A DNA stretch of 64,000 bases from Trichomonas vaginalis G3 (lineage: Eukaryota; Parabasalia; Trichomonadida; Trichomonadidae), in NCBI RefSeq assembly GCF_026262505.1, contig NC_067204.1, forward strand, positions 17,896,165 to 17,960,164. The letters run 5' to 3'. Positions 19,734 through 29,888 of this stretch are shown here, one piece after another (the first letter of the stretch is position 1; the number at the start of each line of letters is the position of its first letter). The notes under the pieces are model-generated. The model was not told the DNA's origin. It searched no databases and saw nothing but the letters and a program-made list of their open reading frames with translations. The position numbers were made by a program, and so were the translations under genes.

Positions 19734-21809
19734 ATGCAATCTGCTCAAGAATATCGAGAACTTCAAGTAAAAATAGATGTTCTTACAGCGGAAACAATCG
19801 GTGAAACCTTCGAATGGATAAGAAAATCATCAATTTACCAGAAAAAAGATGGTGCCTATGAGATTTTGTCACTTCTCTTGCAATATTCCTATATCAGACC
19901 ATTAAATCTCAACAACATCACAATTCTCGGCAAATTTATACTACAACCATTTAGTAATGAACAAAGATTAGATATGCTTATTCGAAATTTACGTTCAAAC
20001 TCTTCACCATTTGGAGGGCGATCTTCTGAAAACGTCATATTCTTCATCAACATTGTAGATCTCCTCGAAATACCGAAAACACTCGTAATTGACAACTTAA
20101 TCGACTCATTCACAGAAGGACTCTTTGACAGCGATGACAACTTCGCCCTCTTCGTTTTCTTAGGTCCAGACCTCGAAAAATACAATTCAAACTTATTTAA
20201 GACAATATTAAAGCAATATCAAGAATCTCTTCCAAAATGGGTTTCAAACTTCAGCAGAGTCAAATCAAACGACTGGGCTCTCATGAAGCAGTACAGAGAA
20301 GAGTTCGGAATCCGTGGCGGAGTTAATTATTCGATCAGAGCTGACGATCTCAGCGCTTTACGTCTTGGTTTGATCAATCCTAACTTCAGACTAGACTCAC
20401 AACTATCTTTTACCATATACGAACCTACAGTTCAGATCTCTTCCCTTCCAACAATCTTTGATTACGCTCTTTTCTGCGGATCTCCACAAATCATCGATTT
20501 CTTCCTCACTACAATTGTTCCTAAGCACCAGGAGATGCTCAATGAACCAACACACGCTCAATACGCTGTCGCAGGAGGAAAAATCGAAGTTGTCAAAAAA
20601 TTGAAAGAAAACAAATTCAATTTCGATGGTTCTCTTATTGTTTCCGTCATGTTCCATCAGAGGGAAATCTTCGACTGGCTTTTACAAAACACTAATGAAG
20701 ACAAGACCAAGATTTCTCCAATTTTCGGTTCAATTCTCCATGCTGCTTTGAAATTTGACAATTTTGACACGTCACTTTTCTATGTAAACGAGAATTTACT
20801 ATTAACCTCATCAGACAAGAAGAACCGTACTCCATTACATGTTGCTGTATCCACAGGCATCCTTGCCAACGTTGACATGATACTTTCCAAAGGTGATGTT
20901 GATGTAAATGCTGTTGACAAAGATGGAATGAGTCCTCTGATGCTTGCCGTCGAAAACAACAACGAAGAAATAACAAAGAGACTCCTACAAATAGAAAAAC
21001 TTGATATAGAAACCGTTGACGATATCGGTTTGACAGCTATCGGCCATGCAGCATGTAACGGATACACAGGAATTTTGAAGTTACTTCTTGAGAGAAAAGA
21101 CATCGATGTCAACAGAATAGATGAAGAAGGAATGACACCGATAATGAGTGCTTTCGAATCTGAAGAATATGAAACATGCGTAATTCTTGCAAAAGATAAA
21201 AGAACAAATTTGGACGTTCAAAATTACAACGGTTTGACAATGTTGCATTTGTCAGCTGGCGGATTAAGTTTTGAATTGTTTAAAGCGGTTTTAGAGAGAA
21301 GTGACGTGAACTCAAAAGATAACGAAGGACGCAAGATTATACACATCGTTTCTACCCAACAAGACTTGAATTTCATTAATTTGGCAATTGAAAAAGGTGC
21401 TGATTACAAAGAAAAAGATGATAATGGAATGTCACCTTTACATCACGCCTGTAGAAGTGGAAATGTTGCTGTTACAGAGTTATTAGTCCAGAAAAATGAT
21501 GTTGATGTAAACGATACCGATAATAACGGTTTGACACCTTTACATTATGCTGTCAATTCTAACAATGCCAAAAATGTTTGTAAAGTTCTTTTTGACAGTG
21601 GCAGATTGAATCCAAACCTTGCTAGCAAAGGAAATGAGAGACCAATTATGATATCTGTTAGAAAATGCGACTTCGAAACAGTCCAATTATTCTTAGAACA
21701 CGATGGAATAAATGTCGAAGGACTTTTGAAGATGATTAACAATGGAAAACAGAATAGACCACTTAGAGATTTGGTTAGAAAGTATCAGGATAAGCAAAAG
21801 CAACAGTAA
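19734..21809 (+). CDS. ankyrin repeat protein, 691 aa, distinct N-terminal domain
   Basis: The first 270 residues are an all-helical domain unlike the DUF3447-type proteins elsewhere in the window. About 12 ankyrin repeats follow from residue 285 (NRTPLHVAVSTG, DKDGMSPLMLAVENNNEE, DNGMSPLHHACRSGN, DNNGLTPLHYAVNSNN), then a basic C-terminus (LRDLVRKYQDKQKQQ). The role is probably scaffolding; partner unknown. The repeats are heterogeneous and codon use is less AT-biased than in the DUF3447-type genes, so this looks like a stable, expressed gene. The open frame begins 39 bases earlier at a TTG; I use the first ATG, with a TCA about 9 bases before it. It shares a short promoter region with the divergent Pin1-like gene. 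Confidence 0.9.
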   Translation: MQSAQEYRELQVKIDVLTAETIGETFEWIRKSSIYQKKDGAYEILSLLLQYSYIRPLNLNNITILGKFILQPFSNEQRLDMLIRNLRSNSSPFGGRSSENVIFFINIVDLLEIPKTLVIDNLIDSFTEGLFDSDDNFALFVFLGPDLEKYNSNLFKTILKQYQESLPKWVSNFSRVKSNDWALMKQYREEFGIRGGVNYSIRADDLSALRLGLINPNFRLDSQLSFTIYEPTVQISSLPTIFDYALFCGSPQIIDFFLTTIVPKHQEMLNEPTHAQYAVAGGKIEVVKKLKENKFNFDGSLIVSVMFHQREIFDWLLQNTNEDKTKISPIFGSILHAALKFDNFDTSLFYVNENLLLTSSDKKNRTPLHVAVSTGILANVDMILSKGDVDVNAVDKDGMSPLMLAVENNNEEITKRLLQIEKLDIETVDDIGLTAIGHAACNGYTGILKLLLERKDIDVNRIDEEGMTPIMSAFESEEYETCVILAKDKRTNLDVQNYNGLTMLHLSAGGLSFELFKAVLERSDVNSKDNEGRKIIHIVSTQQDLNFINLAIEKGADYKEKDDNGMSPLHHACRSGNVAVTELLVQKNDVDVNDTDNNGLTPLHYAVNSNNAKNVCKVLFDSGRLNPNLASKGNERPIMISVRKCDFETVQLFLEHDGINVEGLLKMINNGKQNRPLRDLVRKYQDKQKQQ

Positions 21810-21852
21810 TTCATGTGTTTTATTATATATTTATTATATTTTTTTTATATTG

Positions 21853-22905
21853 TATTAAGGGTGCACCCGTATGTACGTTTATTTGAGAGGAGGAGGATTA
21901 CCCTCTCAATTTTGAGGGATTCGTTAGTTTATTTTCTCGATGAATATGCAATAAAATTTGATTTTTACCTTATCAATATACTTCATATAATATACACATG
22001 TTCATGTAAAAACTTTTCCCCAAAATCCTCAGGAATTAAGGGATTTTTGAATTTTAAGAATTTTTTTCGAATTTTTTCGAAAAAAAAATATTTTCAGAAC
22101 AGCCTTAACGGCTAAGATTTAGGAACAATGTCAAGTATCAAAAAGAAAGGAGGTCTGATATAGACAACATATATCGTTGAAGGTTGAAAAAATCTCTAAT
22201 ATTTGAGCCCAAAATTTCAAATTTTAATTTTTTGAAAAAAGAGGCCACCCGTATGTACGTTTATTTGAGAGGAGGAGGATTATATTTTTGAAAGGGTGAA
22301 ACATTATGAATATGTTAATTATATAATAATATGTATTATTATAAAAAAGAAAAAATAAAGCACGTTAAAATTTTTCTTTCTTGATTTTTTACAAAATCTA
22401 CTTAGAATTATGCAAAATATGACTAAATAATTATAAATTTCAAGTTAAATTTTAATTTTGATAAATAATTTAAATTTCAAAATATCAAGTTCAGTTCGAC
22501 TATGTATGTAGTAATTCCTCAATAAAGTGCCAAAACCCTATTAAAATATATGAACATTTTCAACATTTTAATGTTTTTATTTAAAAATTTGATGGAATAT
22601 GAGCTTCAAACAATTATTATGTAAATAAAAATAATTAAATATATGTATTTATTCGTATTACAACCGTAGTAAGTCGATTCTTCCTTTCTTCTACTGAGAT
22701 TTGAATTTGATTTCAAATTGTAAAGAGATTCAAAGGGAAAATACTAGCGGAGAAAAACTACCTCCATGAAAGGGTCATAATGGAGTCAAGTTGTATTTTT
22801 TGATATTTTTTGCTTTTCGAGCCTAAATAGGTAGCCAAGATAATGCCTAAAAATAAGGTTCTAAATTCTGAAGTTTACATGATCCTCTCGTGTGCACCCT
22901 TAATA
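21853..22905. mobile_element. candidate TA-flanked element with TTAAGGGTGCAC termini
   Basis: TATTAAGGGTGCAC at 21853-21866 is the exact reverse complement of 22892-22905. This gives 12-base TIRs (TTAAGGGTGCAC) bordered by TA on each side over about 1.05 kb. The same GTGCACCCTTAA end occurs at 11804-11815. There is no convincing ORF; a 100-codon frame at 21813 straddles the left end and looks spurious. Just inside the left TIR, TTGAGAGG and CCTCTCAA (21883-21909) form a hairpin. Mariner-like by TA flanks, but without a transposase this is inference. Confidence 0.55.
21864..22282. repeat. 37-base perfect direct repeat
   Basis: Bases 21864-21900 and 22246-22282 are identical over 37 bases (both begin CACCCGTATGTACG and end GGAGGATTA), 382 bases apart. 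The first copy abuts the left TIR of the element at 21853. The second may mark the left end of a nested or partially deleted second copy. Confidence 0.85.
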
Positions 22906-23652
22906 GAGATTCTTTATTCTTTTTTTTTCTTTAGAAATTCTTTAGAAATAAAAAATTTATTCAAAACTTTCTTAGTTTTTCACTCACACTATATCCACAT
23001 CATGAAAAATTTATATTGTTATAACGTTATCCTTGTTAAGTATCTTTAATGAAAAAATGCTTTATAATTTCTTCCTTAAACATGACTTTGAGTCGTTTTC
23101 CGTTTTCAATAATTATTGAAATACAATAATCAAAAGTTATTGCCAATTTAAAATGGATGTATGATGCGTTATTAATCCGATAATTTCGTAAGTTTGAGCC
23201 TCTAAACTAAACGAATTAATATTATACAATAATGTACCTTTTTAAGTAGATGTATGCTGTACAAGCTAAATTTATACAACTTTCGAAAATTATTCAAAAT
23301 CCCGATAATAAAAACTATTAATTTTTCAAAAAAGGCAAACTATTTTATTCACTTACTATTTAAATAGTATTGTTATTATTACTTTGAAAAAATTGCTCAT
23401 TTTTCATTCAATTTTTTTCCAATATAAATTAAAACCTATAGGATTTTCTTTACAAATCTTCATTTTTTTTCATTTTACAAAAATTTGAATGACTGCAGAA
23501 AATTTTTGAAAATTTTATTATTTGACATATATAATATTAATGAATTAAAATCTTTAGAAATTCAATGTCAAATTTTCTCTCTGAAAAGTTACGTTAACCC
23601 ATTCAAATTAATACTGAACGTGTGCACGTTTAAAAATACATTTTAGCTTAGT
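22906..23652. other. intergenic upstream of the homeodomain gene
   Basis: Very AT-rich. No gene, RNA or strong repeat seen. This is long for an upstream region in this window. Confidence 0.5.
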
Positions 23653-24411
23653 ATGGAAGACTTTCTGTCACTTGTAAATGGTATCCCAATACCAAAGGAT
23701 TGCGATATGGAACAAGTAATGTCAAGCTGTCTTGAATCCACAGATGATCAACTTAATTTATTTTTTAATCATGATCCAAATAGCATGTCTTCGATTCCAA
23801 GTCCACAAGGGAACATTAATATCATAAATAATTCAGACCATGATATAAATAGCTACGTAGATAATGTACAATCAGATAATTATACTATCTCCAGCCAAAA
23901 TGCTACAGAATTAGGCGAGAATGTAATGCGCAACCAAGAATTTTTACAATCAGGTTATGTAATTGGTTTTCCAAAGACTGTATATTCAGACGATGATAAA
24001 GCTTGCAGCCAAAATGTTACCCAATCAGATGATGAAACAATTGTCATCCAAGAATTTATAAACTTAGATGATTACAATCATCCAAATAGTCCGCAAACTT
24101 CACCTCATGATAGTGATGATGAATTACCTTCTTTTTCACACAGAAAAGTACGTAGAGGAAAGAACTTACCCCCAGATGCTAAAGCATATCTTAATAGTTG
24201 GCTATTACAGCATCGTTACAATCCATACCCATCTAAGAAGGAAAAAGAGTTAATAATGGATAGGTTTGGGATTACAAAGAAACAGCTAGCAACATTTTTA
24301 GTCAATGCCAGAATGAGATTCCTTCAAAGGTTTGGATATGAAGGCAAAAAGCATAAGAAAAGTACATCGAGTTCTCAAGAACTTACCCCTCTAAATATAT
24401 CATTTGACTAA
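23653..24411 (+). CDS. TALE-type homeodomain protein, 252 aa
   Basis: A probable transcription factor. The N-terminal 170 residues are acidic, Asn/Ser-rich and likely disordered. Residues 175-235 form a homeodomain: basic arm (RKVRRGKNLPP), helix 1 (AKAYLNSWLLQHRY), the three-residue TALE loop NPYPSKKEKE, helix 2, and recognition helix KKQLATFLVNARMRFLQRF. The PYP loop extension is diagnostic of TALE proteins. Asn51, Arg53 and Arg55 equivalents are kept (NARMR). The usual WF of WFxN is FL. A short basic tail follows. The start is the first in-frame ATG with no credible upstream alternative. It lies just before the inverted duplicated segment. Confidence 0.85.
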   Translation: MEDFLSLVNGIPIPKDCDMEQVMSSCLESTDDQLNLFFNHDPNSMSSIPSPQGNINIINNSDHDINSYVDNVQSDNYTISSQNATELGENVMRNQEFLQSGYVIGFPKTVYSDDDKACSQNVTQSDDETIVIQEFINLDDYNHPNSPQTSPHDSDDELPSFSHRKVRRGKNLPPDAKAYLNSWLLQHRYNPYPSKKEKELIMDRFGITKKQLATFLVNARMRFLQRFGYEGKKHKKSTSSSQELTPLNISFD

Positions 24412-24462
24412 CTTATTATTGTTTTAAAGTTTTCTCATATAAAATTTAGTGGCTTCTCAAGA

Positions 24463-25110
24463 ACAATTTAACATGAATCACACATTGTATTGTGTTATTT
24501 TTTCGTGTTTTGTAGCATTGTCTAAATTTCTCGAATTCAACGGTTTTGTTGTTAACCTAGTTTGTCCAGTTGTTTTTAGTCTTCTTTCAGACTCTCCATC
24601 AGTCTTCTGTGGTATTGACATTTGTGTTTCATTACTTACAAACAAGAACTCACTTGATGAACTTGAAAACATCAAAGAATCTGTTTCATCTATTTGGAAC
24701 ATTTTCTTTAGTGCACTTGAAAGTATCGAACTTGACAAGTATCTTTGTGAGAAGATCTATAAGATCGTGTTTTTCTTATCTAAATTTAGTTGTAGCGACG
24801 AAGTTTATTTTACATGTCTTTGTTTGTTATGTCAGATAGATCCACTTTTTTTCAGTCATTTTTGTTCTGTTTTAGTTGTTTTTATGCAGTAATTGACATC
24901 TTCAACATTCTTTCAGAACGTCTTCATCGTGAACATTCTAACATCCTTTCACACGTTGCATGTTTTCTTTTCTCAGCTCTCTCTTTCTCTCTCTGAACGA
25001 CAGAGACCATGTTTTATCTCATCTTTCAAGTCTTATTCCAGATCTTTTGAATCTTTTCATCAACAAACCTCTTTCATCTAACTTCGTCTCATCATTTGAA
25101 CTCAAACTGA
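24463..25110 (+). pseudogene. degenerate gene of the duplicated unit, copy 3 (inverted fragment)
   Basis: This is the reverse complement of about 3400-4040 and 60-520. One frame is open at about 24473-24892 (CVIFSCFVALSKFLEFNGF, ESVSSIWNIFFSALESIELD), then it shifts twice to continue as NILSERLHREHSN and ISSFKSYSRSFESF. It gives the longest readable view of this lost protein, which is helical and leucine-rich. The 24449 start of the frame is a GTG outside the homology, so no true start remains. The 5' part of the gene is missing. Confidence 0.55.
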
Positions 25111-25349
25111 TATGTTTTGGTTTTTTTGCCAATACTACGACTATTCTTCACCTTAGAGTAAGCAATTTATCATATTAATAAACACGTTGTTGAAAAAATA
25201 ATGTAATTATCATATTTGTTCATGCATCTTGATTCTCATTAAAATTTCAACTGCTTCATTAATAAGTTGACTTAAATATTTTATTCAAAATCTCAATTTG
25301 GTCATATAATCAAGTAATTTGTTCTCAAATATGAAAAAAAATAATAGAA

Positions 25350-26324
25350 TTAAGAAAATAACGAAGTCATTGATTCACCGATTCCATGAAGATGAATAAG
25401 CTTCGAAATGATTTTATTAAGATTTTCAATGTTATTTCCTGTTGGACAGAGTTCAATCGAATGAAGATGAAGTTCAACTGAAATGTCTTTATTTTGTCCA
25501 ATTGAAACTTGTTGACCTTCTGGAAATAATTTTTCTTGTGTATCAATATATGAATTAGAAACTGTAACTGTATATCCTGAACCTGCAATTCCAAACAAAT
25601 AACAATCATTTTGTTTGTTACTTGCAATGAAACAGTTTTCAAATGTAGCAGAACAACTAACACAATTAAACATTTCAGGAAAATCACTATCATCTGCAGA
25701 AACAATGTTGTTTGTGAAAACAATGCTGTTACATGTTGCTGGTTTGGATTGTACAAAACAAATTCTGTATGTTGCATAGTTTTCATCAATATTCGAATAT
25801 TTGATTGAACGAGTGAATTGGCTATATGATATTCCAAATGCTGCATCATATTCGCAATAGTTTCTCGTGATATTGTTTTGGAAAAGCGAAATATTGCCAT
25901 ACCATAAAGAAATTGTCATAGATCCGTCTAATTTTCCTTGATTACTATATGTTATAGATGAATCTTGGATTTCATTGATATTAGTAGAAGCATCTGAAAC
26001 GTAAATAAAACAGAACTTTCCGTTGTCGGTAGATTTGGATCCAAAACTACAGACTTTTCGAATGGAACTTTGGCCTTTTTCGATGTAGATAGAGCCACCG
26101 TCGCCTTTCCGAGATGAGTTTTCGAATGAATTTGATGAAATAAGAGACTTAACATCGGCAGAATTAAGGTTGATAACACCATCGTTACCAAGGTTACTGA
26201 AATAGACTTCACGGACATAAAAGTTCCCCTTGTAACCTACGTATGTTTGATTTTTACTGTAGATTTCAGAACTAAACGTAGTTTTGTAGACTTCTTCCCA
26301 TTCATTCTTTGTGAAATGGAGCAA
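25350..26324 (-). CDS. beta-helix-like repeat protein, paralog 3 (no in-frame ATG)
   Basis: This third paralog is on the opposite strand, 324 codons from a TTG with no internal stop. It has the same segments (NISLFQNNITRNYC, SIKYSNIDENYAT, ATFENCFIASNK) with many substitutions spread along the length. The nearest ATG (26356) is again exactly 32 bases upstream in the wrong frame, although the leader has diverged (GTTAGAAAAACAAC here, GATAGAAAAAGAGC in the others). A frame kept open through this much divergence suggests past or present function. No signal peptide, membrane helix or known domain. Confidence 0.6.
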   Translation of the reverse strand: MLHFTKNEWEEVYKTTFSSEIYSKNQTYVGYKGNFYVREVYFSNLGNDGVINLNSADVKSLISSNSFENSSRKGDGGSIYIEKGQSSIRKVCSFGSKSTDNGKFCFIYVSDASTNINEIQDSSITYSNQGKLDGSMTISLWYGNISLFQNNITRNYCEYDAAFGISYSQFTRSIKYSNIDENYATYRICFVQSKPATCNSIVFTNNIVSADDSDFPEMFNCVSCSATFENCFIASNKQNDCYLFGIAGSGYTVTVSNSYIDTQEKLFPEGQQVSIGQNKDISVELHLHSIELCPTGNNIENLNKIISKLIHLHGIGESMTSLFS

Positions 26325-26624
26325 ATTCGAGATATGTGATGTTGTTTTTCTAACATGTTACTCTGTTTGAAATAATGATTTGATAAAAGAGAGATTTTGG
26401 AAATTTGAAACTTTTATAAAAATAATAAATTTGGGGGGAACAAACTATTTTTATTGGGGATAAAATTTCATATTATATCTCATTCTATGGAACAATAGGA
26501 TCTATTTTACCAAATTTTTCATAATCCTCTCTTTCTCTCTGAGTCACAAGTATAGTATCACTACATCTGTATTATATAAGGAAAAAGCTAAGAAAATTTG
26601 AAAATGAAGCTAAATAAAAATAGT

Positions 26625-28046
26625 TTACAAATCAGCAGCACTGCGAATTGTGCAGTCCTTGAGAACCTTTCCGTCTGGGATTGTGAGTGTCTGGCCAGCT
26701 GGAATCTGGATGTCGACGTTTCCGACAAGTTTGATGTTCTTGCCGAAGAAGACATCACCATCGACGTGGAGCTTGACGAGATCTACCATGTCTGGAGCTT
26801 CTGGGAATCTCTTCTCAAAGTCTTCGACGTGTTGGTAGATTTGAGAAAGTTGGATGGATGGAAGGTCAGCGATCTTTCTGGCTGGATTGCGGACGAAGTG
26901 GGATCCCTCCATGATGTAAACGTTAGCTCTGACTAATAGTAATTCGTTGCAAGACTTGACTGGAAGGAATCTGTTTCTTGGAACTCTGACAGCGCATGAA
27001 TCCTTGAAGGACTGGATTGCAGAGCCGCAAGCAGCTTCTAATTGTACAATTTCACGGTTGTTGTACTTCTTGTAGTTTCTCATTGTATCGAGTTTGAGTG
27101 TTCCATCGGAAAGAGCCTGCTTGAGTGTAACAAGGTTGACCCATAAGTTGTTGGCGTGGAAGTAGTTGAGGAAGTTCATATCTGTGTAATCGTTGAAATG
27201 CTCCTTTGGAACAATAGCTGTTTCAAGAAGCTTCATGTGGCCCTTGTACATGATTGGCATGCCACCCTTCCAGTCATCAAGTGTCTTGAGGACTGTTTCG
27301 GCCATGTATGAGCGGTTTTCTGTAATTGCCTTGTTGAGAACCTTGAGGTCGACAACAGAGCCAAGGTTATCGATGTTGGAGATCATCATGATTGTCTTTC
27401 CTTCAGCGAGGAACTTGTCAAGTAAGCCAGAGTCACGGAGGCAATGGTAAACATCTGCGTGGCCTGGTGGGTTCCACATTGAGATTGGGGACTCGGCATT
27501 CTCTGGGACTGGCTCAAGTGTGTCTGTGTAGATACGTGGGAACTTGTTTTGGTTGAATGTGATAACTTTGACATCCTTGACAGCTTCAACATGTGGTCTC
27601 ATGATGTCGTCTGTGTTGAAGGAGTGCATGAGAACAAGTGGAACATCAGTTCCGTACTTGTCGTTGAGCTCCTTGACCTGGTCAACAACAATGTCGAAGA
27701 ATGACTTGCCGTTTCTGCAGGAGATGAGAGACTTTGGTCCTGTGCAGCCCATTGTTGTGCCAAGGCCACCATTGAGCTTGACGATAACGAGCTTCTTGAG
27801 GAGTTCAGCTGGATTTTCTGGATCCTTAAGTGTCTCGTATGGTGTTTGTTCCTTGTCTGTAAGTGGAACGACATATTGCCAGTCAATCATGCAATCGGCA
27901 GCAGATGCCTTGGAAAAGGCTGATTTGAACATGTAAAGTAATTTTTCCTTGGCGCCTTCAGATAAACCGAGTGGTTTGATCTTCTCTTCGAAAGCCTTAA
28001 GGCCTGCTGCTTCGTCTTTCTCGAAAATCTCGCGTACTGTTGACAT
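26625..28046 (-). CDS. UGP1: UTP-glucose-1-phosphate uridylyltransferase, 473 aa
   Basis: The enzyme makes UDP-glucose from UTP and glucose-1-phosphate for glycogen and glycan synthesis in the cytosol. The nucleotide-binding loop KLNGGLGTTMGCTGPKS is at about residues 93-109. Family blocks NPPGHADVYHCLRDSGLL and ISNIDNLGSVVDLKVL are intact, and the C-terminal left-handed beta-helix (VFFGKNIKLVGNVDIQIPAG) is present. The length is normal for eukaryotic UGPases. Codon use is visibly more GC-rich and biased than in neighbours, as expected for a highly expressed housekeeping gene. An initiator-like TTCACTTTT lies close upstream of the ATG. Confidence 0.97.
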   Translation of the reverse strand: MSTVREIFEKDEAAGLKAFEEKIKPLGLSEGAKEKLLYMFKSAFSKASAADCMIDWQYVVPLTDKEQTPYETLKDPENPAELLKKLVIVKLNGGLGTTMGCTGPKSLISCRNGKSFFDIVVDQVKELNDKYGTDVPLVLMHSFNTDDIMRPHVEAVKDVKVITFNQNKFPRIYTDTLEPVPENAESPISMWNPPGHADVYHCLRDSGLLDKFLAEGKTIMMISNIDNLGSVVDLKVLNKAITENRSYMAETVLKTLDDWKGGMPIMYKGHMKLLETAIVPKEHFNDYTDMNFLNYFHANNLWVNLVTLKQALSDGTLKLDTMRNYKKYNNREIVQLEAACGSAIQSFKDSCAVRVPRNRFLPVKSCNELLLVRANVYIMEGSHFVRNPARKIADLPSIQLSQIYQHVEDFEKRFPEAPDMVDLVKLHVDGDVFFGKNIKLVGNVDIQIPAGQTLTIPDGKVLKDCTIRSAADL

Positions 28047-28643
28047 GCAGAGATAAAAGTGAACTCAATTAAAATTTTCTACAGGTATTTTCAAATTCTC
28101 AGAATGAACAGGTTGACGGGTCCTCTCAATTTGAATAATGAGGGGTCTATTCCCATCACAAAATTCGATAATTTTGTGAAGAAATAACTGCTGACGATTT
28201 TAAAATACTAAGGATATGAAGATAAAAGTAACTTCATAATTTTTCATCATTATTTTTCAGAATGCCACTTTTTTCAATCGGCTATTTTGGAACATTATTA
28301 TACTGACAGTTGAAGTTGAGTTAATTAGGATCAAATTCTGCGCCATACAATATGCTCATACCTGATTCAATCACAGTAATATCATCCAACCAAATATTCA
28401 CGACCTAATTTTAAGATTTTTGCAAATTGTTTGAATATATTGTTTTTCTTCTAATTTTACAACCACAACTAGTCAAAACCAACAACTTAAACCATTTGGC
28501 TTTAATTTTCAAAGTGTTATTACCATAATAATTATTTTTTGATTCGATATCATTATATTGAGTTGGATAACTTATTAAAACTTACCAATTCACAACTGAG
28601 CAATCTAATAATGCTTGATTTTTTATAAATAAAACGGAAATTT
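28047..28643. other. intergenic upstream of UGP1
   Basis: AT-rich, with a hairpin CACAAAATT-CGAT-AATTTTGTG at 28157-28178 (9-base perfect stem). Its AATTTTGTGAAG arm recurs in the 53379 hairpin. No gene seen. Confidence 0.5.
28054..28064 (-). promoter_or_regulatory. Inr-like element of UGP1
   Basis: TTCACTTTT on the minus strand, about 16 bases upstream of the ATG, is a good match to the trichomonad initiator consensus. Confidence 0.6.
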
Positions 28644-29582
28644 TTATTTTGGTGGACGAGTTGGTCTTCTTCTGTTTCCTGTTGGCGGTGATCTTCTAGT
28701 TACATCATTTCCTTCAGGAATTACGACATCTGAAGCTTTGAATTCGCTTGAAATACTGGCACGAGATTTTCGAATATGAGATCCTAAAGAACCAGTTCTT
28801 GCTTTGTGAATTTCCGGTTTTAAGTTTGAACGAGATAACTTCCTTTCTGGAGCTTTGCCAAACGCTGCAGGTTGAGTTGGAATTTGGAGAACAATTCTTT
28901 GTCTTGGTTTCTTATTTTCAGATGGTTCTTGATGAACAGGTGGAATCATTTCATCTGAGTCTCCGCTTAAAGGAGACAATAAGGATTCATTATTTGCGCT
29001 AACATCAACAATTGGGCTACGCAATATTGATGTACTACTACATAATTCTCTTGGACTTGCAAGATTCATTTCTTCTTTCATTTGTTTTTCTGATAATCTA
29101 ATAAATGATGATCTCAAGTTACCAAGGCGCGAAGCTGGCTTTTCATAATTACTATTAAGCATTTGGAGATTACCAATTTGCAATCTAATTGAGCTTGAAC
29201 GAACTTTCGTTCTATTCTTTTTATCTTTTCTGCTCTGAACAGTTAAAGCAACATCATTATTATCAGTGTTGAGAGTATTCCAATATGAACGTATTTTAAT
29301 TTCATTTTCATATATTTCATTCTGAATTAACTCAGAGTGAATTGATTCATTGTCAATCTTCTTTGCATTTTGTGTTCGACCTTGGGCAGTCCTCTGTAAT
29401 GACATCATAAACATTTCACTAATATTTGGTGAGCAATAAGGATTCATTGCCGTAGAATAATAGAAATTAATTTCTCTCTCTGGTTCAAGCACACTAACAT
29501 CACTGGTTAGATCATGTTTGGTTTCATAGATGTTATTTATCTCTGATATTAAGTTATCTAGGTTAACAAAGTCCGAATACAT
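28644..29582 (-). CDS. unrecognised basic, disordered protein, 312 aa
   Basis: ATG start, no known domain. The N-terminal 110 residues are acidic to neutral (NLDNLISEINNIYETKHDL, NPYCSPNISEMFMMSL). The C-terminal two thirds are rich in Ser, Arg, Lys and Pro (SRKDKKNRTKVRSSSIR, KLSRSNLKPEIHKARTGS), ending in RRSPPTGNRRRPTRPPK. This suggests an intrinsically disordered protein, perhaps nucleic-acid- or cytoskeleton-binding. There is no signal peptide or membrane helix. Confidence 0.75.
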   Translation of the reverse strand: MYSDFVNLDNLISEINNIYETKHDLTSDVSVLEPEREINFYYSTAMNPYCSPNISEMFMMSLQRTAQGRTQNAKKIDNESIHSELIQNEIYENEIKIRSYWNTLNTDNNDVALTVQSRKDKKNRTKVRSSSIRLQIGNLQMLNSNYEKPASRLGNLRSSFIRLSEKQMKEEMNLASPRELCSSTSILRSPIVDVSANNESLLSPLSGDSDEMIPPVHQEPSENKKPRQRIVLQIPTQPAAFGKAPERKLSRSNLKPEIHKARTGSLGSHIRKSRASISSEFKASDVVIPEGNDVTRRSPPTGNRRRPTRPPK

Positions 29583-29888
29583 GAAATTAATAAAAGTGTC
29601 ATTTGGAATACGAATCGATAGTAATATGTATTAGAACAATAGTTACAACCAAGAAAGTAGGTGTTTCCAATCAGCAAAAATCATTATATTTTCAAAAATT
29701 TAATATTGACAGAATAATTTCTTTGTCTATCACTTAGTTCAGCTAAAAACATATAGACGTAGCACAAATCAATCACAGTATCAACAAATAAACTCTCAGA
29801 TTCTCTGTTGATTTCGTGAATTTGGCAAATCAAAAAAATTTAATATGAAGTAAATGTCTATCTTTATAAATTCATACTCTATACTAGT

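Larger units (their letters stand above)
24463..26590. repeat. inverted third copy of the duplicated segment
   Basis: The segment is homologous, in reverse orientation, to about 2100-4040: promoter spacer, beta-helix gene, inter-unit junction and the 3' part of the decayed gene. It is more diverged from units 1 and 2 than they are from each other, so it split off earlier. Its borders lie 50 bases after the homeodomain gene and just before the UDP-glucose pyrophosphorylase gene. Confidence 0.8.

Noticed and set aside
21813-22115. 100-codon ORF after the ankyrin gene
   Set aside because: It crosses the left TIR of the element at 21853, and its low-complexity, hydrophobic content looks like translated AT-rich DNA.
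24449-24892. 147-codon plus-strand ORF as an intact gene
   Set aside because: It begins with GTG outside the homologous segment, its 5' codons are not shared with the other copies, and downstream coding text continues in other frames. It is a pseudogene fragment.
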